This document shows positions 54,090 to 64,000 of a stretch of DNA of 64,000 nt, one piece after another (within the stretch, counting starts at the first letter, position 1; each line of letters begins with the position of its first letter). A model generated the notes under the pieces. That model saw only the letters and a list, made by a program, of their open reading frames with translations. It made no database searches and had not been told where the DNA came from. The DNA is from Turritopsis dohrnii (Eukaryota; Cnidaria; Hydrozoa; Anthoathecata; Oceaniidae). The stretch spans positions 62,001 to 126,000 of the forward strand of contig BQMF02000165.1 of assembly GCA_027922465.2 (NCBI GenBank), written 5' to 3'. The translations under genes and the position numbers were made by a program.

Positions 54090-54879
54090 GAATAAGTGGT
54101 CGCAAAAACGACCCAAAATTTTAGAGAGTGAACGCGTGAGAAAAGCGCATGACACTCGTAATTATAGATGAGTTTCTTAGTGACGTAATGTTTAAAAACA
54201 CCAGTGTTCTTTGCTCGATAATTACGGTATATTGCAACATAGAATATCATTAATCAAGTCTTTTTCCTGTGAGTATGCGCACGCAGCCTCGCAGGAAATA
54301 GAAGTCTCTCTATACACTTCAAAATGTTGTCACTTTATTTGGTTCTCTGGAGTCCCCTTAAAGACAATCGACATTAGAAAGTTTCAATACACATTAGCAC
54401 TTCCTATCTATTTTCATACATTGTATTTGATTTTTAGTATGTACAAGGTATAAAAGTGTAATTAACATTGGAAACTCGTCTATAGATAATATACAGATAC
54501 AGAATTGATTGGAAATTGGATATACACTTACCCTATTACTGGATTCTCCAAACAGAGGTCTGTCGAGGCCCCCATAAGATTGATAAGATTGATCCATAAC
54601 GATTTATTATGATATGCTTTTCAAGAAGCATCCACAGACAGAGAGGTATGTAATTTTAAAAGGGGAAGTGTGAAAATACTTTATTGTTTTGTGTTGTGTA
54701 AGGATTCACTTATATACAGAGCATAAGGAGTATAACTGAGAAGACGTATTCAGGACGTATTCAGGTTATCCACTTTTAAATCTGAACATCGAGATATTTA
54801 CGACTATTGTAGCTGCAGTTCAAAGCGTGATTTCATAGTGACTTCTGCCGCCATATTGCTTTGGTTTTTCAACCCCTTC
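54090..54879. other. Gene-free stretch
   Basis: Includes remnants of the GTG/CGC-rich repeat at 54090-54180 and then AT-rich DNA. No coding exon supported. Confidence 0.35.
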
Positions 54880-54888
54880 ATGGCTAGC

Positions 54889-54935
54889 CTTTAGTAGTTG
54901 TCAAAGTCCAGTCTGGACTTTGACAACTACTAAAG
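54889..54935. repeat. Perfect 47-bp palindrome at the LINE 5' junction
   Basis: A 23-base left arm (54889-54911, CTTTAGTAGTTGTCAAAGTC then CAG) and a 23-base right arm (54913-54935) are perfect inverted copies around a single T at 54912. The right arm is element sequence; the left arm starts within the target duplication, sharing CTT with it. Confidence 0.95.
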
Positions 54936-55380
54936 CAGAAAATACGATTGACACATTCCAGCGAAGACTATTAAGAACTTTCGTCGTAAACGTTAAATAG
55001 CCAAACACCATCAGAAACGAAGAATTATACAGAAGTACAAAAGCTGTTAAATGGAGTACAACTATCCAAAAACGACGTCTAAAATGGTTCGGAAGAGTCA
55101 TCGGGGCAGATGATTCAACGCCAATGAAGAAAGCGTTCAATTACGCAAACGCCCATTACAAACGACCCCGAGGCAAACCAAAATCAACATGGTTGAGTAT
55201 AATCAAGAGCAACATACTAAAACTAGGTATAAATTGGAACGAAGCGACAGAAATGGCAAACGACACCAATGCATGGGAAAGGATGATTAGAAATATTTAA
55301 AAGCAATTATTGTATGTAATACATATCTAGGTATCGGTGATGTAATTGTTATTTACGTAATATACCGTTAAATAAATAAA
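54892..55380 (+). mobile_element. 5'-truncated LINE 3' end with 12-bp TSD
   Basis: The plus frame reads TTTKAENTIDTFQRRLLRTF, VVNVK, TAG (for Trp), PNTIRNEELYRSTKAVKWST, RRLKWFGRVIGADDSTPMKK, KRPRGKPKSTWLSIIK and ends WERMIRNI. This is the C terminus of a non-LTR reverse-transcriptase protein (RRLxWFGHVxR...RGxPxxxW). The tail is TTAAATAAATAAA (55368-55380). ATGGCTAGCCTT flanks both sides (54880-54891 and 55380-55391, one base shared with the tail). One stop and the truncation make it dead on arrival. Confidence 0.85.
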
Positions 55381-55457
55381 TGGCTAGCCTTCGTCACAGC
55401 CGAATCTTTCCACTAGGCGGGGCAAATCTGTCTGAGGTGTGTTGTGTGTGGTAAAGG

Positions 55458-55495
55458 CTATCAGCAACTTTCCACTTCTGGAAAGTTGCTGATAG
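55458..55495. repeat. Perfect 17-bp hairpin, 4-base loop
   Basis: CTATCAGCAACTTTCCA (55458-55474), loop CTTC, then the exact inverse (55479-55495). It lies about 70 bp beyond the truncated LINE. It could be a MITE core, a replication-slippage product or an RNA hairpin. Confidence 0.9.
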
Positions 55496-55687
55496 AGCTC
55501 CTGGAAGGGAAATACTATTGATCAATGTAACGCTATCGTAATATGCCAGTGCAATGTTTGAAAATTTGCATTACTAGTATTATTATTTATTAAACTCTCT
55601 TTCATCACCCAATAAGAGGGTATATACAAGAAGAAACCTATGAAAACTTTCGGTTTACAAAAATATATATACAGGTTATATACATGG

Positions 55688-57458
55688 TTAAAAAAGAGAC
55701 ATTGAACTCTTTGGCATGTTCGTTTCCAGAATGTCTTTTAGTATTTTTCGTTTTTCGTAGAGGTGCCAGTCTGTTAATAGCTCTTCAAGCTCAGAGTTCC
55801 TTTCAGGGTCGAGTTCACTAGTTTTTAGGCTGGGTCTTTGTTTCATCAGAAGGACAGCTATTACATCGATGTTCGTTTTTTTGCAGGTGTTGAGGAGATC
55901 TTGGATGATTGAGTATGAGCGAGTCGGTTCGGGCGTGTTGAGGATTGTGAGTAGATATTTGGAGGTGGTTTCATTTCTCATTAGCAGATGAAGAATGTTG
56001 ATTTTCGGTCATTGAGGTATGAGGTGATGGTATCCAGATAGTAATACTGGTTGAGATCAGTTTTGGCGTGTTTGGAGAGGCCAAATAGTAGTTTTAGTGA
56101 GCATCGCCATTAACTATTGAGATAGTCGGAGAAGGTCTTAGAGAGTTGGATAATTTCCATCCCGTAGAGGGTTTTGGGTAGGAGTGTTGCCTTGAAAATT
56201 GTAGCTACAGTGTCAGGGTGCATTTTCCGAATACCACATGAGATAAGGGACGATGTTCCGAAATTCTAGTGGAATGATGTTTCTTTAGAGTGATTTGGTT
56301 CGATTTGTTGGAACCCCATGAAAAGCCGAGATGCTTCAAAGTTGTCTGTGGCTTTGCTTCTTCGTTGTTCAGTGTAATCCTTGCATCTGGTATGTTATTT
56401 ATACCTGAGATAAGGAATTGAGTTTTGGTCGGATTGAATTTTAAACCATGCGTCATACCAAAACGTTAACTTTCGTTCACCATTCGTTGAAGGTGGTTCA
56501 GGTTCGGACTGAGAAGGATGATGTCGTCTGCGAAGACAATTATGGAGGATTAATTGATGTTTCCTGGGAGGTGGGTACCAATGATGTCAATAAGGTCCTC
56601 AGTGTAGATGTTATAAAGGTAAGGCGAGAGTACCGATCCTTGTCGTACACCTTGAGATAGACGAAAGATGGTGGAGTAGTGACCTCTGTATTTGGTAGTG
56701 GCGTCGCCGTTTGTATACAGTTTGATCAGGAACTTGATGACTGTGAATGGGAGGATGTTTTTTTCCAGTAGCTTGTTGAATAGAGTGAGCCAGTTGCAGC
56801 AATCAAATGCCTTCTCGGCGTCAAGGCTGCAGATGTAGACAGGTGTGTTTTCTGTGTTGTACTTCCGGACCGTATCTTGAAAGAGAAATTCAGCGTGTAT
56901 CGGTGAAGCATCTGATGTGAACCCAAATTGTGTGCTCTTGTGATCCTTGAGTTGTGGACATTGACTGACGCCTCTATAGTTGTTGGGGTCATGTAGTGGT
57001 TTGTGATACGACTTCATAATCGGAATGATAATGGATGTAGCAAGAGATGATGGTAGGCTTGACGATTTCATTATCTTACTAACTAGTTGGGCTAGGTATT
57101 CTGCAACGTTATCATTCATGGCATAGATGAAGTGTTCGGTTTTCATTTCGAAAGGATCGTAAACCTTGTTTTTGTGAAATCCAGCAACAGCTGTCTTGAC
57201 GTCGTGGTGCGTTACATGGAAGTCGACCTGATGTTGTTCAAGATCAATAAGTAAGTCCATTAGACGTTGGTTTTTCCCATTATTGTCGATTCCTTCAGTT
57301 CGTGGCGTGTTGAGCAGTTTATCAAAGTGGGTGTTGAAATCATCTGTAATACTCTGGACATCTGAGTTGTTATTGATAGTGTATAGTTTTTGGGCATTTG
57401 ACTTGGCTAATCGTATCTTTTTCCAGTACGACCTTGGGTTAATATTCTTCAGTTTCAC
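55688..57458 (-). pseudogene. LINE reverse transcriptase and C-terminal region
   Basis: The frame 57458-56550 is intact: LKNINPRSYWKKIRLAKSNA, DPFEMKTEHFIYAMND, ICSLDAEKAFDCCNWLTLFN (motif A) and LSQGVRQGSVLSPYLYNIYT (motif B). After a stop the catalytic FADDIILLSPNLNHLQRMVN (motif C) and HGLKFNPTKTQFLISGINNI follow in another frame, then a broken C-terminal part ending near 55688 (RNSELEELLTDWHLYEKRKI). The catalytic Asp residues survive but frameshifts near 56550, 56200 and 55980 inactivate it. Confidence 0.8.
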
Positions 57459-57491
57459 AGTATTAATGAAATGCTCTGATGTGAATTGGTT

Positions 57492-58610
57492 TTAACACTT
57501 CTTTGCAAGGGTACGAAATTGTTTTCGCGCATAACGATATCGATTGTATGATGTGCTATCGAGATCCCTTGGGTAACCCTCCAGACGCCAGGCATTGAGC
57601 ATAGTCTGTAGTGTTTTGCGGTGTTTTGTCAGTTCGTCGTTCCACCATGGTTTCGATTTGAAAGAGTAGAAGTCTGTTCCTCTTTTTACCTTGTTGTAGG
57701 CCTCAGTAGCGCAGCTTTTGAGGATGGTTTGAAAGTTTGTAATATCTTCATCTGCAATCGTGGGCTTGATTTTGTTTAAGTTGAAGTTGGAAAGTGAGTT
57801 TGTTACCAAGCTGTTATAAAGGTTTACAAATGTTGAATTGCTCCACATAAAGACTGGGATGTACTCATTTTCTGGTGGTTGTGGCTTCCTTTCAGAAACA
57901 CCGGATGGAAGGGATAGCACCAGCTCCACTGGAAGATGATCACCAGTATTCAAATTATTTAGCTCCATGACTCTACTGCTTTTGGGCATCTCATTAGGTT
58001 TGAAGAGATGAGTATATGATCAATGTAGGATTTGTTAGGTAGTGACAGATGGTGGTAGGTGTAGTTTGGACCGGTTCCCAATGTGATATCAATAGGCGTA
58101 AGTTCGTGTGCGGTGATGAACCGTAATATGGGTTGACGGACAACTTTGGAAATCTCGGAAAATAAGAAACTCCGATGTAGCCTCAAAACGTTTCATGATT
58201 CCCCCGATTGTTGCGAGCTGGATGGAATATATTTCACGGTAGTTTTGGCCGTTGGAGGTGGATTGAAGATAAACACCTGCTAGGAGAATAGATAGGTTGT
58301 TCATTTTCACATTTACAAAAGTAGCATAGTCCTCTTGCATAATGAGTTCTGGATGCTGGACCACATCCCGTTTGATGAGGGAGCGGTACCTCCATGAGGG
58401 CGCCCTGAATGACCTTCCTTGGTTGGTGAAAAGAAAACATGGAAGTCTTTTCTGTAGTTATGGAGTAAGTGTTTCTCCGATTCTGTTAACCAAAGTTCGC
58501 TGAAAAAATAATATTAGATTTGTTGGTTATACAGTTAATGCACGATTTTTTTCCTTTGTATCCATTACAGTTTAGACAAACAGCTTTACCATCCGTAGTC
58601 TGATTCATAA
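57492..58610 (-). pseudogene. LINE AP endonuclease domain
   Basis: The minus strand reads CLNCNGYKGKKSCI and NKSNIIF with an ELWLTESEKHLL-type continuation, NNLSILLAGVYLQSTSNGQN, a GDFQ-like site mutated to RDFQSC, LPNKSYIDHILISSNLM, NLNTGDHLPVELVLSLPSGV, then a linker with KPWWNDELTKHRKTLQTMLN. The order N-x-G-Y, E-L-W-L-T, GDF, DHI, (S/G)DH is that of APE endonucleases. At least three frame changes are needed to read it. Confidence 0.72.
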
Positions 58611-58786
58611 TTGCTGTGAGTATTATTGTATTGGTCATTGGAATCTATGTCCTAATCGTTATTCGGTAGTGGTTATTTTTTCGGTCATGATTTCTGTTGT
58701 TTATGTTGTCAAATCTTCTGTGGTCTGCAAAGCAGTGTCTGATAAGTTTTGGTTGGTTGTCTTGATTGTTGAAATATTGGTTTTGT

Positions 58787-59883
58787 TCAAGATACCTTTT
58801 TTGGTAAACGGAAAGGTTTTACAATTAACCCCTGGTACCAGAAGGTTGAATTGAGTGCTTTGTCTTTGTCTTGTATGTTTATATCAATTCGATAGGATTG
58901 GTTATACTCATTTCTCTTGTTGATCTTCTGGTCCACAACACGTAAACCAATATCGTTTATTATTATCGATCGAACGTCATCCTTGCTGAGATTAAGGTTA
59001 AGACCTCCTACAAATAGGGTACACGGTTTCGTCTGTCCAGTAATATGTTTGTTTGGTTCCCTCATTCCAAATACCGTTGTTGATTTCGGTGGAGTGTCAC
59101 GTTTAGGTGTAATAATAGTTGGATTAACGGCGGTTTGCAATTCCTTATCCTTGGTTTGGTTCTTTTGTAGACGTTGATGTCGTTTGTTGATCTCAATTCC
59201 CTGAATTCGTGGTGTAGGATGCCTGGGTTGTTCCAGGGGAAGAGTGATGTTGCCTGGGAGGAGAAATGGAGTGTCAATCTTCTTTTCGAGATTTGCAATG
59301 TGTGTTTTGAGTTCTCTGTTTTCTTTCTTTATGAGATTGACAGTGGAGATAAGTTCATTTATTTTAGCAAGAAGTTCCTTGCTGTTACTATCAATTACAT
59401 TTTGGTATGAAGTATCTTGGTTGATTTGATTGTTATTGGCTGTATCAGGCTTGTAAATTTCGGTTGCAAGTTTACTGACAATTCGGTTTTCAAGAATGCT
59501 AAGACCAAGGCTATAGATGTCGTATGTTGAATTCAGAGGTTTGGCACGACGCTTCAGATGGGCAAGAGGAGCATTTGTAATATCAAAACCATTTGTTATT
59601 AAACAAAACCATTTGTGATAAGTGTTTCCTCGTCAAAGTGGTCGATGAATATCTTGAAAAGCTGATCTCTGAGTTTGTTTATGATTTTAGCGTCGATTTG
59701 TCTGAGATGGCTTATGATTTCTGTCTTAGATTCACGATAGATTGTATCAATGTTGACGACGAAGGCAGCAGATGAATCGTTTTTGTTAGTCGAGATATTG
59801 AGAAAGACGTTTGCAAGATCTTCCTCGCTTGTGCCAGTTTCATTCTGTATTTGTTGATTCTCATCCGCAGCTGCATCCGCCAT
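58787..59883 (-). pseudogene. LINE ORF1 (coiled coil and RRM-like), broken by a 20-bp duplication
   Basis: It starts at ATG 59883 (MADAAADENQQIQNETGTSE) and reads to LITNGF. A 20-bp tandem duplication (CAAAACCATTTGT at 59584 and again at 59604) then shifts the frame; beyond it the protein resumes with DITNAPLAHLKRRAKPLNST. A coiled-coil stretch (SKELLAKINELISTVNLIKK, LKTHIANLEKK) and an RRM-like region (CTLFVGGLNLNLSKDDVRSI, SYRIDINIQDKDKALN, GLIVKPFRLPKK) follow. ORF1 proteins of this kind bind the element RNA as chaperones. Confidence 0.75.
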
Positions 59884-60004
59884 TATCTGTATTTTGTTGT
59901 TTTGAAAGAGAAACTTCTATCTTTTACTCAGTTATTTAAAAATTTGTCTGGGTATTTTTATTTGTATTGTTGAATTCCAATGAAAATTATTATTATTATT
60001 ATTA

Positions 60005-61145
60005 ATGAAATATATTTGGTATTTCCACATTACATGGCTATTCGTCCAAAATCTTAAAATATATATACATTATTAAAACATTATTATAAATATATTATTA
60101 TATAAATAACAATTAAAAACTTGGTTAAGAAGGGAGAAGTAGCTGACTGGAACATATAATGAAACAAAATGGAGAGGCGGAACTTAGTCAGGATTAGAAA
60201 CCGCTAGAAGTGGGCAAAAAATAATTTAAATAGATTAACACCTAACAAAGGCTAAATATATACTAAATAAATAGAAACATTAGAATAAAAAATATTTACT
60301 TAGGCTAGAGATATGTAAAAAAGAAAGATAAACAACTCACTGTTTCTCGTAAAAGCTATCCGTGTCTCTTTTTCTGGTGTGCGTATTGTTTCGCGCGAAT
60401 ATTTTAAACATATAATTAATTCTAATTGCTAAAATTCTAAATGTTGATTGGTTGAAAATTAAAATTATACTAATAATCATTGCATAATTTTCATAACTTT
60501 TCCTAGTTGCGCATATTTCAATATTTCATAAAGCTTTCGTTCACCGAACATGCCGAACTATAAACGAGTACTTTATTTCATCTGTAAACACCGAATTTTA
60601 GGTCTAACGTCTTTCAAAATATCTCGTTTTAAAACTTTGTTGAATAATCTTAATCAAATAAACTGATAAATAAAAGCATACCTTAAGTGTTATTAGCCAG
60701 ACTTGCATCAGACTTCAGTACTTTTTTTGAAAAATTGATTTCAATGAGAGTCACTTATTTTTACGAAAAAATTTGGCAGCATATGACTTGTTGGTTATTT
60801 CGTTTTCTAAAATGATAATCTTTTTTAGAAACATTAAGAAAAATGAAGAGTATATGTGTGAGATTAAGATTCTCCTGTAAAATATCGAAATCTCTCAGGA
60901 GATATTTATGAAAGACAAATCAACAACAACTTAAATTGTCGGTAACACTCGTTATATATCTTAATCTTTCTAAAATTTAATTATTCTCAAAAAAAGAGAG
61001 TGGATCTGGGGACATGGATGGCGTTGAATAGAAGCGCGAAACAAAAAGATTAACAATAAGCTGTCAATCAAGTTCAAACGAGTTGTTTATCTTTCTTTTT
61101 TTACATATCTCTGCTTAGGCTATTTCAAAGAGCTTTGTCAATTAA
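60005..61145. other. Gene-free stretch
   Basis: AT-rich DNA after an (ATT)n run at 59983-60002. No exon, RNA gene or terminal repeat recognised. Confidence 0.4.
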
Positions 61146-61541
61146 GGGGCTGTTCATATGGAGGTGAGCTGGCCCGGTTAACCGGGCTGGCTCACTTGAA
61201 TGAGATGAAATTCACCCACCGTTCATATGGCTTTTCTCATCCCACCTAACCGGGCTGGAGAATGTTTTCTAAATCGCGTAAACAGTAATTCGAATTTCGA
61301 CGCGTGCGCACTTGTCTAAAATCTATCCCACCAAACCGGGCTGATCTGCTTCATATGAACAAATTTCATCTCACCTAGGTGAGATCCCGGTCAAATGAAA
61401 TGAGATCTCACTTAAGTGAGCTAACCCGCTTTTCATATGAACACAATTTATTTTTATAAAGATTTCTTAATAACAGTGAGATCTCTGCTAAGTGAGCTAG
61501 CCCGGCTAACCGGGCCAGCTCACCTCCATATGAACAGCCCC
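61146..61541. mobile_element. 396-bp Harbinger-type MITE, TAA duplication
   Basis: The left end GGGGCTGTTCATATGGAGGT and the right end form inverted repeats of about 52 bp with two mismatches, including GTGAGCTGGCCCGGTTA. TAA flanks both ends (61143-61145 and 61542-61544). The GGGGCTGTT-type terminus and 3-bp TWA duplication fit PIF/Harbinger. The interior has further AACCGGGCTG repeats and no coding capacity. Confidence 0.9.
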
Positions 61542-61544
61542 TAA

Positions 61545-62960
61545 ATAACTTTTGCAGTTTGTTACAAATTTTTTGTACTGGGGTTCTTGTCGTATAATTA
61601 TAGGTAGCTCATTGAAGATTTGAAAGGCGTCATTTTGTAGCGAATTTGTAACGATGTCTTCTTGTGAGCTTTTGATGTTATCTTTAATGAAAGTTTTTGA
61701 GCTAATCTACCAGTATCCATTTGACTTCGTTGATATACCTTTTCAAGAGCAATTGCTGCGATAATCTCAGGCAACTTATCGATGGTTTCAACTTCGTACT
61801 CAAAAACCTGTTAGTTCATTCGCAGCCTGATCGTCGTTGAACACCGACGTCCTCCAGAAGCGCGCCAAAAAAGAGGGCGTCAACGCATTCAGCTGAATTT
61901 CGTCAAAGAACCTTAACTAAGATCTACAGTCTATCAGAGTTGAGAAGTAAAATTGCTGACGCAGCAAATAATCTTAGACAAAATCAAAATTTTATTTGCC
62001 ACTCTCCATGATATAACAACAAGAGCAAATCACTGTTTTCAGCTTAAAATTTTGACTTGACTTGTTATTGTTTTTGGTAATGATCTTCGATAGCTGTTAT
62101 TGTAAGATGTGTTAATTAACCATTAAGAAGATAATTGGATTTTTGGTCAGCGCCGCAAGGTACCTGATCTTTCATTTCCTCGTGTCTGTCAGTCCGCGTG
62201 TGTGTAATGTTGCAGGTGTTCACGCCCCAGTTAAACGCCCCTTATTGCCAATCTTTCAGCTCAAAATCAGAAAGCTTAAAGCACGACTTGGATTTACGGA
62301 AAATGCATCACTAGTTTGTGACAAAGTAAGTATACTTCAATGCAAAAAGAGTTCTCTTCATTCAAATGAATAAATAAATTATTTGTTTTAATGCGCCCTC
62401 CCCCGCCCTTTGTTTTAACGTAGTGGATTCTGGGAGTGAAACGCTGGTAAAACCATGGACGAAAAAAAAGACTCACAAGTGCTATTGAGCAAAATAAATA
62501 AAGCGTGTCTCAGGCGACAGGTATCATATTCAAAGATCTAAAGAGAAATTTTGAAATCTCCCGCGGGCAGACGATTTATTTGTTATTTAACTTATTTTGA
62601 TTGACTCAAGCGCGCATTAATAACCAATCAGATGCGTTATGGAGAATATCAAGTTTGCATTATTTTCGTTAACTGTCAAACATGGCAAGAAGATAAGATT
62701 TTTTTAAAAAATGAATGTAAAAGTCAAAGACAGTAAAGACAACCAAAAAATAATAAAAGGATTCATTACATCATACCTATAAGCTCTACAAAAATATAAA
62801 TATCTGCTTTTAAACGCTGGAATAAACAACAAGCGTTCAGTCTATTTACTTGAGTTCAGAATTCATCAAAAAGTCATAACTAGCAGTTTTTAGACTTTTG
62901 ACTTTCAGAATTAAATGAAAATTTCTGTAACAAACAATTACAATAGAATTTTTTTCCTGG
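61545..62960. other. Gene-free stretch
   Basis: No recognisable exon. The plus-strand open frame at 62143-62373 lacks an ATG at its start and any domain, so I do not call it. Confidence 0.4.
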
Positions 62961-62965
62961 GTAAT

Positions 62966-64000
62966 TGCCCCCGCAGCGAGCGTAAGCGAGCGAGGAGGCA
63001 TAGTAGTTTCACGAGATAGGCGAAAGTCAGTTTTCGATTTTGTTCATCATCATCTTCATCATCATCCTCCAACTTTCATGTTGACGTTACACGGTGGTAT
63101 ACAATTATTAGCTGACTTTGCTTTTTTTTCCATGTCAAAGCATGACACCGTAGGTGGGAGACAGAATGTTTATTTTCCTAATTTATTATTATACTAGCAT
63201 GTAGCTTTAGCTAAAAGTGCCCCCGCGGTCAAACATTGCAATTTGTACACACAGCAAGCTATACATTAACAACGGAAACAAAAAGAACTGTTTTGGTTGA
63301 TTTGGGACCTCAGAGGCGTAGTTAGTATCAGTCAAAAAAACCTGGGGGAGTTCAACATTATGATATTTCTTTTCAGTCTTAAGTGGGGATTAGGTTACTT
63401 ACACGCTTTCCTTTTCTACTCTAAATGACTAAACTCTCCTCCACAAATTTTGACTGACCTCTGGCTACGCCTCTGGACCTGATAAGTGGCATACGTATAT
63501 GCTTAAATATTTCAACAAAGACAGTTTTTTAGGAAGCCTCAAAACTGCTCAAAACTCTCTCAATTTCAAAACCAACTTGGAACCAAATAAATCTAAACTT
63601 AAACAGATGAAAATCTGCACTAAACTTTGTTACTTTTTGTTATCTCTTAGGCCTAAGTCACACTGATGCTAATATACCTTTCGAAAAGTGTAAATAAGCC
63701 TTAACAAGTAATATCAAAAAGTATTTGCTACAAACAAAAGAAAAGTGTGAACTGAAACCATGGACACATATTTTATAATGAAAACAAGATGCCTTGACAG
63801 GCATAAGGATTTCTGCGAAACCAGCTGAAGCATGAAAAATGAAATACTAGTGACATTCTTCAAATTTGAAGATTGAATGACTTCTATAATACAACATCAC
63901 ATTTTTCATCACTTACTCCCTGGGAATCCATGAAAGCATAACTGATATATATATAGATCAAAAATAGATAAACAAAAATTGAACTATAACAGTTAATCCT
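62966..64000 (+). repeat. Composite repeat family, copy B
   Basis: GCCCCCGCAGCGAGCGTAAG module (62966-63190), then the unit GTAGCTTTAGCTAAAAGTGC to CATGGACACATATTTTATAA (63198-63778, about 80% like the inverted unit of copy A). The GATGCCTTGACAGGCATAAG module follows (63789-63950), then ATAGATCAAAAATAGATAAA at the window edge. A 165-bp MITE is inserted in the second unit. Confidence 0.75.
63311..63475. mobile_element. 165-bp MITE with GACCT duplication and an empty paralogous site
   Basis: The left end CAGAGGCGTAGTTAG and the right end CTGGCTACGCCTCTG are inverted copies (two mismatches), with GTCAGTCAAAAA-type subterminal matches. GACCT flanks both sides (63306-63310, 63476-63480). The related repeat unit at about 37995-38006 carries the uninterrupted target (TTGGGACCTGATAT on the minus strand), which confirms the insertion point. 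Confidence 0.88.

Larger units (their letters stand above)
55575..59940 (-). mobile_element. Near full-length non-LTR retrotransposon, frame-broken
   Basis: On the minus strand, ORF1 (59883-58787), AP endonuclease (about 58610-57960) and reverse transcriptase with C-terminal region (57458-55688) are collinear. They are followed by a tail of TAA-type repeats (AATAAATAATAATAC, minus strand, 55575-55593). Many indels break each frame. Organisation fits APE-type LINEs (Jockey/CR1/I group); the clade was not resolved. Target duplications were not found. Confidence 0.85.

Noticed and set aside
62143..62373. Plus-strand open frame of 76 codons
   Set aside because: No ATG at its start, no splice sites in phase and no domain or convincing composition.

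Overview
The window is nuclear DNA from an AT-rich invertebrate animal genome. Genes have introns with GT/AG sites and consistent phases, and most of the sequence is layered transposable elements. The element mix (a DIRS-type tyrosine-recombinase retroelement, a Helentron, PIF/Harbinger, pogo/Tigger, several non-LTR retrotransposons, a tRNA-derived SINE), together with a secreted GCFK-type cysteine module common in cnidarians and sponges, suggests a cnidarian, perhaps a hydrozoan. That is inference; no species-diagnostic locus is present.

Layout. 0-6 kb: end of a DNA element with a 123-bp ACGTC-rich minisatellite; a plus-strand gene for a secreted-type cysteine module (three phase-consistent exons, 1507-3287); and, converging on it, a minus-strand gene for a small secreted cysteine-rich protein with a prokineticin/colipase-like spacing (exons 5740-5615 and 4768-4649). 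6-8.6 kb: pogo fragment and a truncated LINE into which a tRNA-derived SINE with a (TTAC)5 tail has inserted. 8.75-9.83 kb: an unrecognised protein gene with a long open frame. 10.8-21.2 kb: a triple nest. A decayed multi-exon minus-strand transposase-like gene is split by a 5,888-bp DNA transposon (15091-20978; 14-bp inverted repeats; 6-bp duplication TCACTT), and that transposon carries a DIRS-type element that has lost its reverse transcriptase. Removing the 5.9-kb element in silico restores the reading frame across the junction.

23.8-30.4 kb holds a Helentron: a Rep/helicase/endonuclease protein of 1,501 residues preceded, in the same frame and separated by only one TAG stop, by a 671-residue protein with a 2A ribosome-skipping motif, a papain-like peptidase candidate and nine 20-residue repeats. 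30.86-33.98 kb is an apparently intact PIF/Harbinger element (TTA duplication) with a DDE transposase and a divergent MADF/BESS protein. 34-49 kb is gene-poor and made of MITEs and repeat families. 49.8-54.1 kb is another nest: an element with a 6-bp duplication TTTGAT contains a 3,259-bp transposon with perfect 28-bp inverted repeats, nine copies of a CCGTACGTAAC-type motif and a two-exon gene with a bZIP-like domain. 54.9-55.4 kb is a 5'-truncated LINE tail with a 12-bp duplication and a perfect 47-bp palindrome at its 5' junction. 55.6-59.9 kb is a near full-length but frame-broken LINE. 60-64 kb holds a 396-bp Harbinger-type MITE and copies of repeats also seen near 37-40 kb.

No rRNA, canonical tRNA, CRISPR or prokaryotic operon structure was seen. 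All coordinates come from reading the sequence; family assignments come from motifs and no database search was done.
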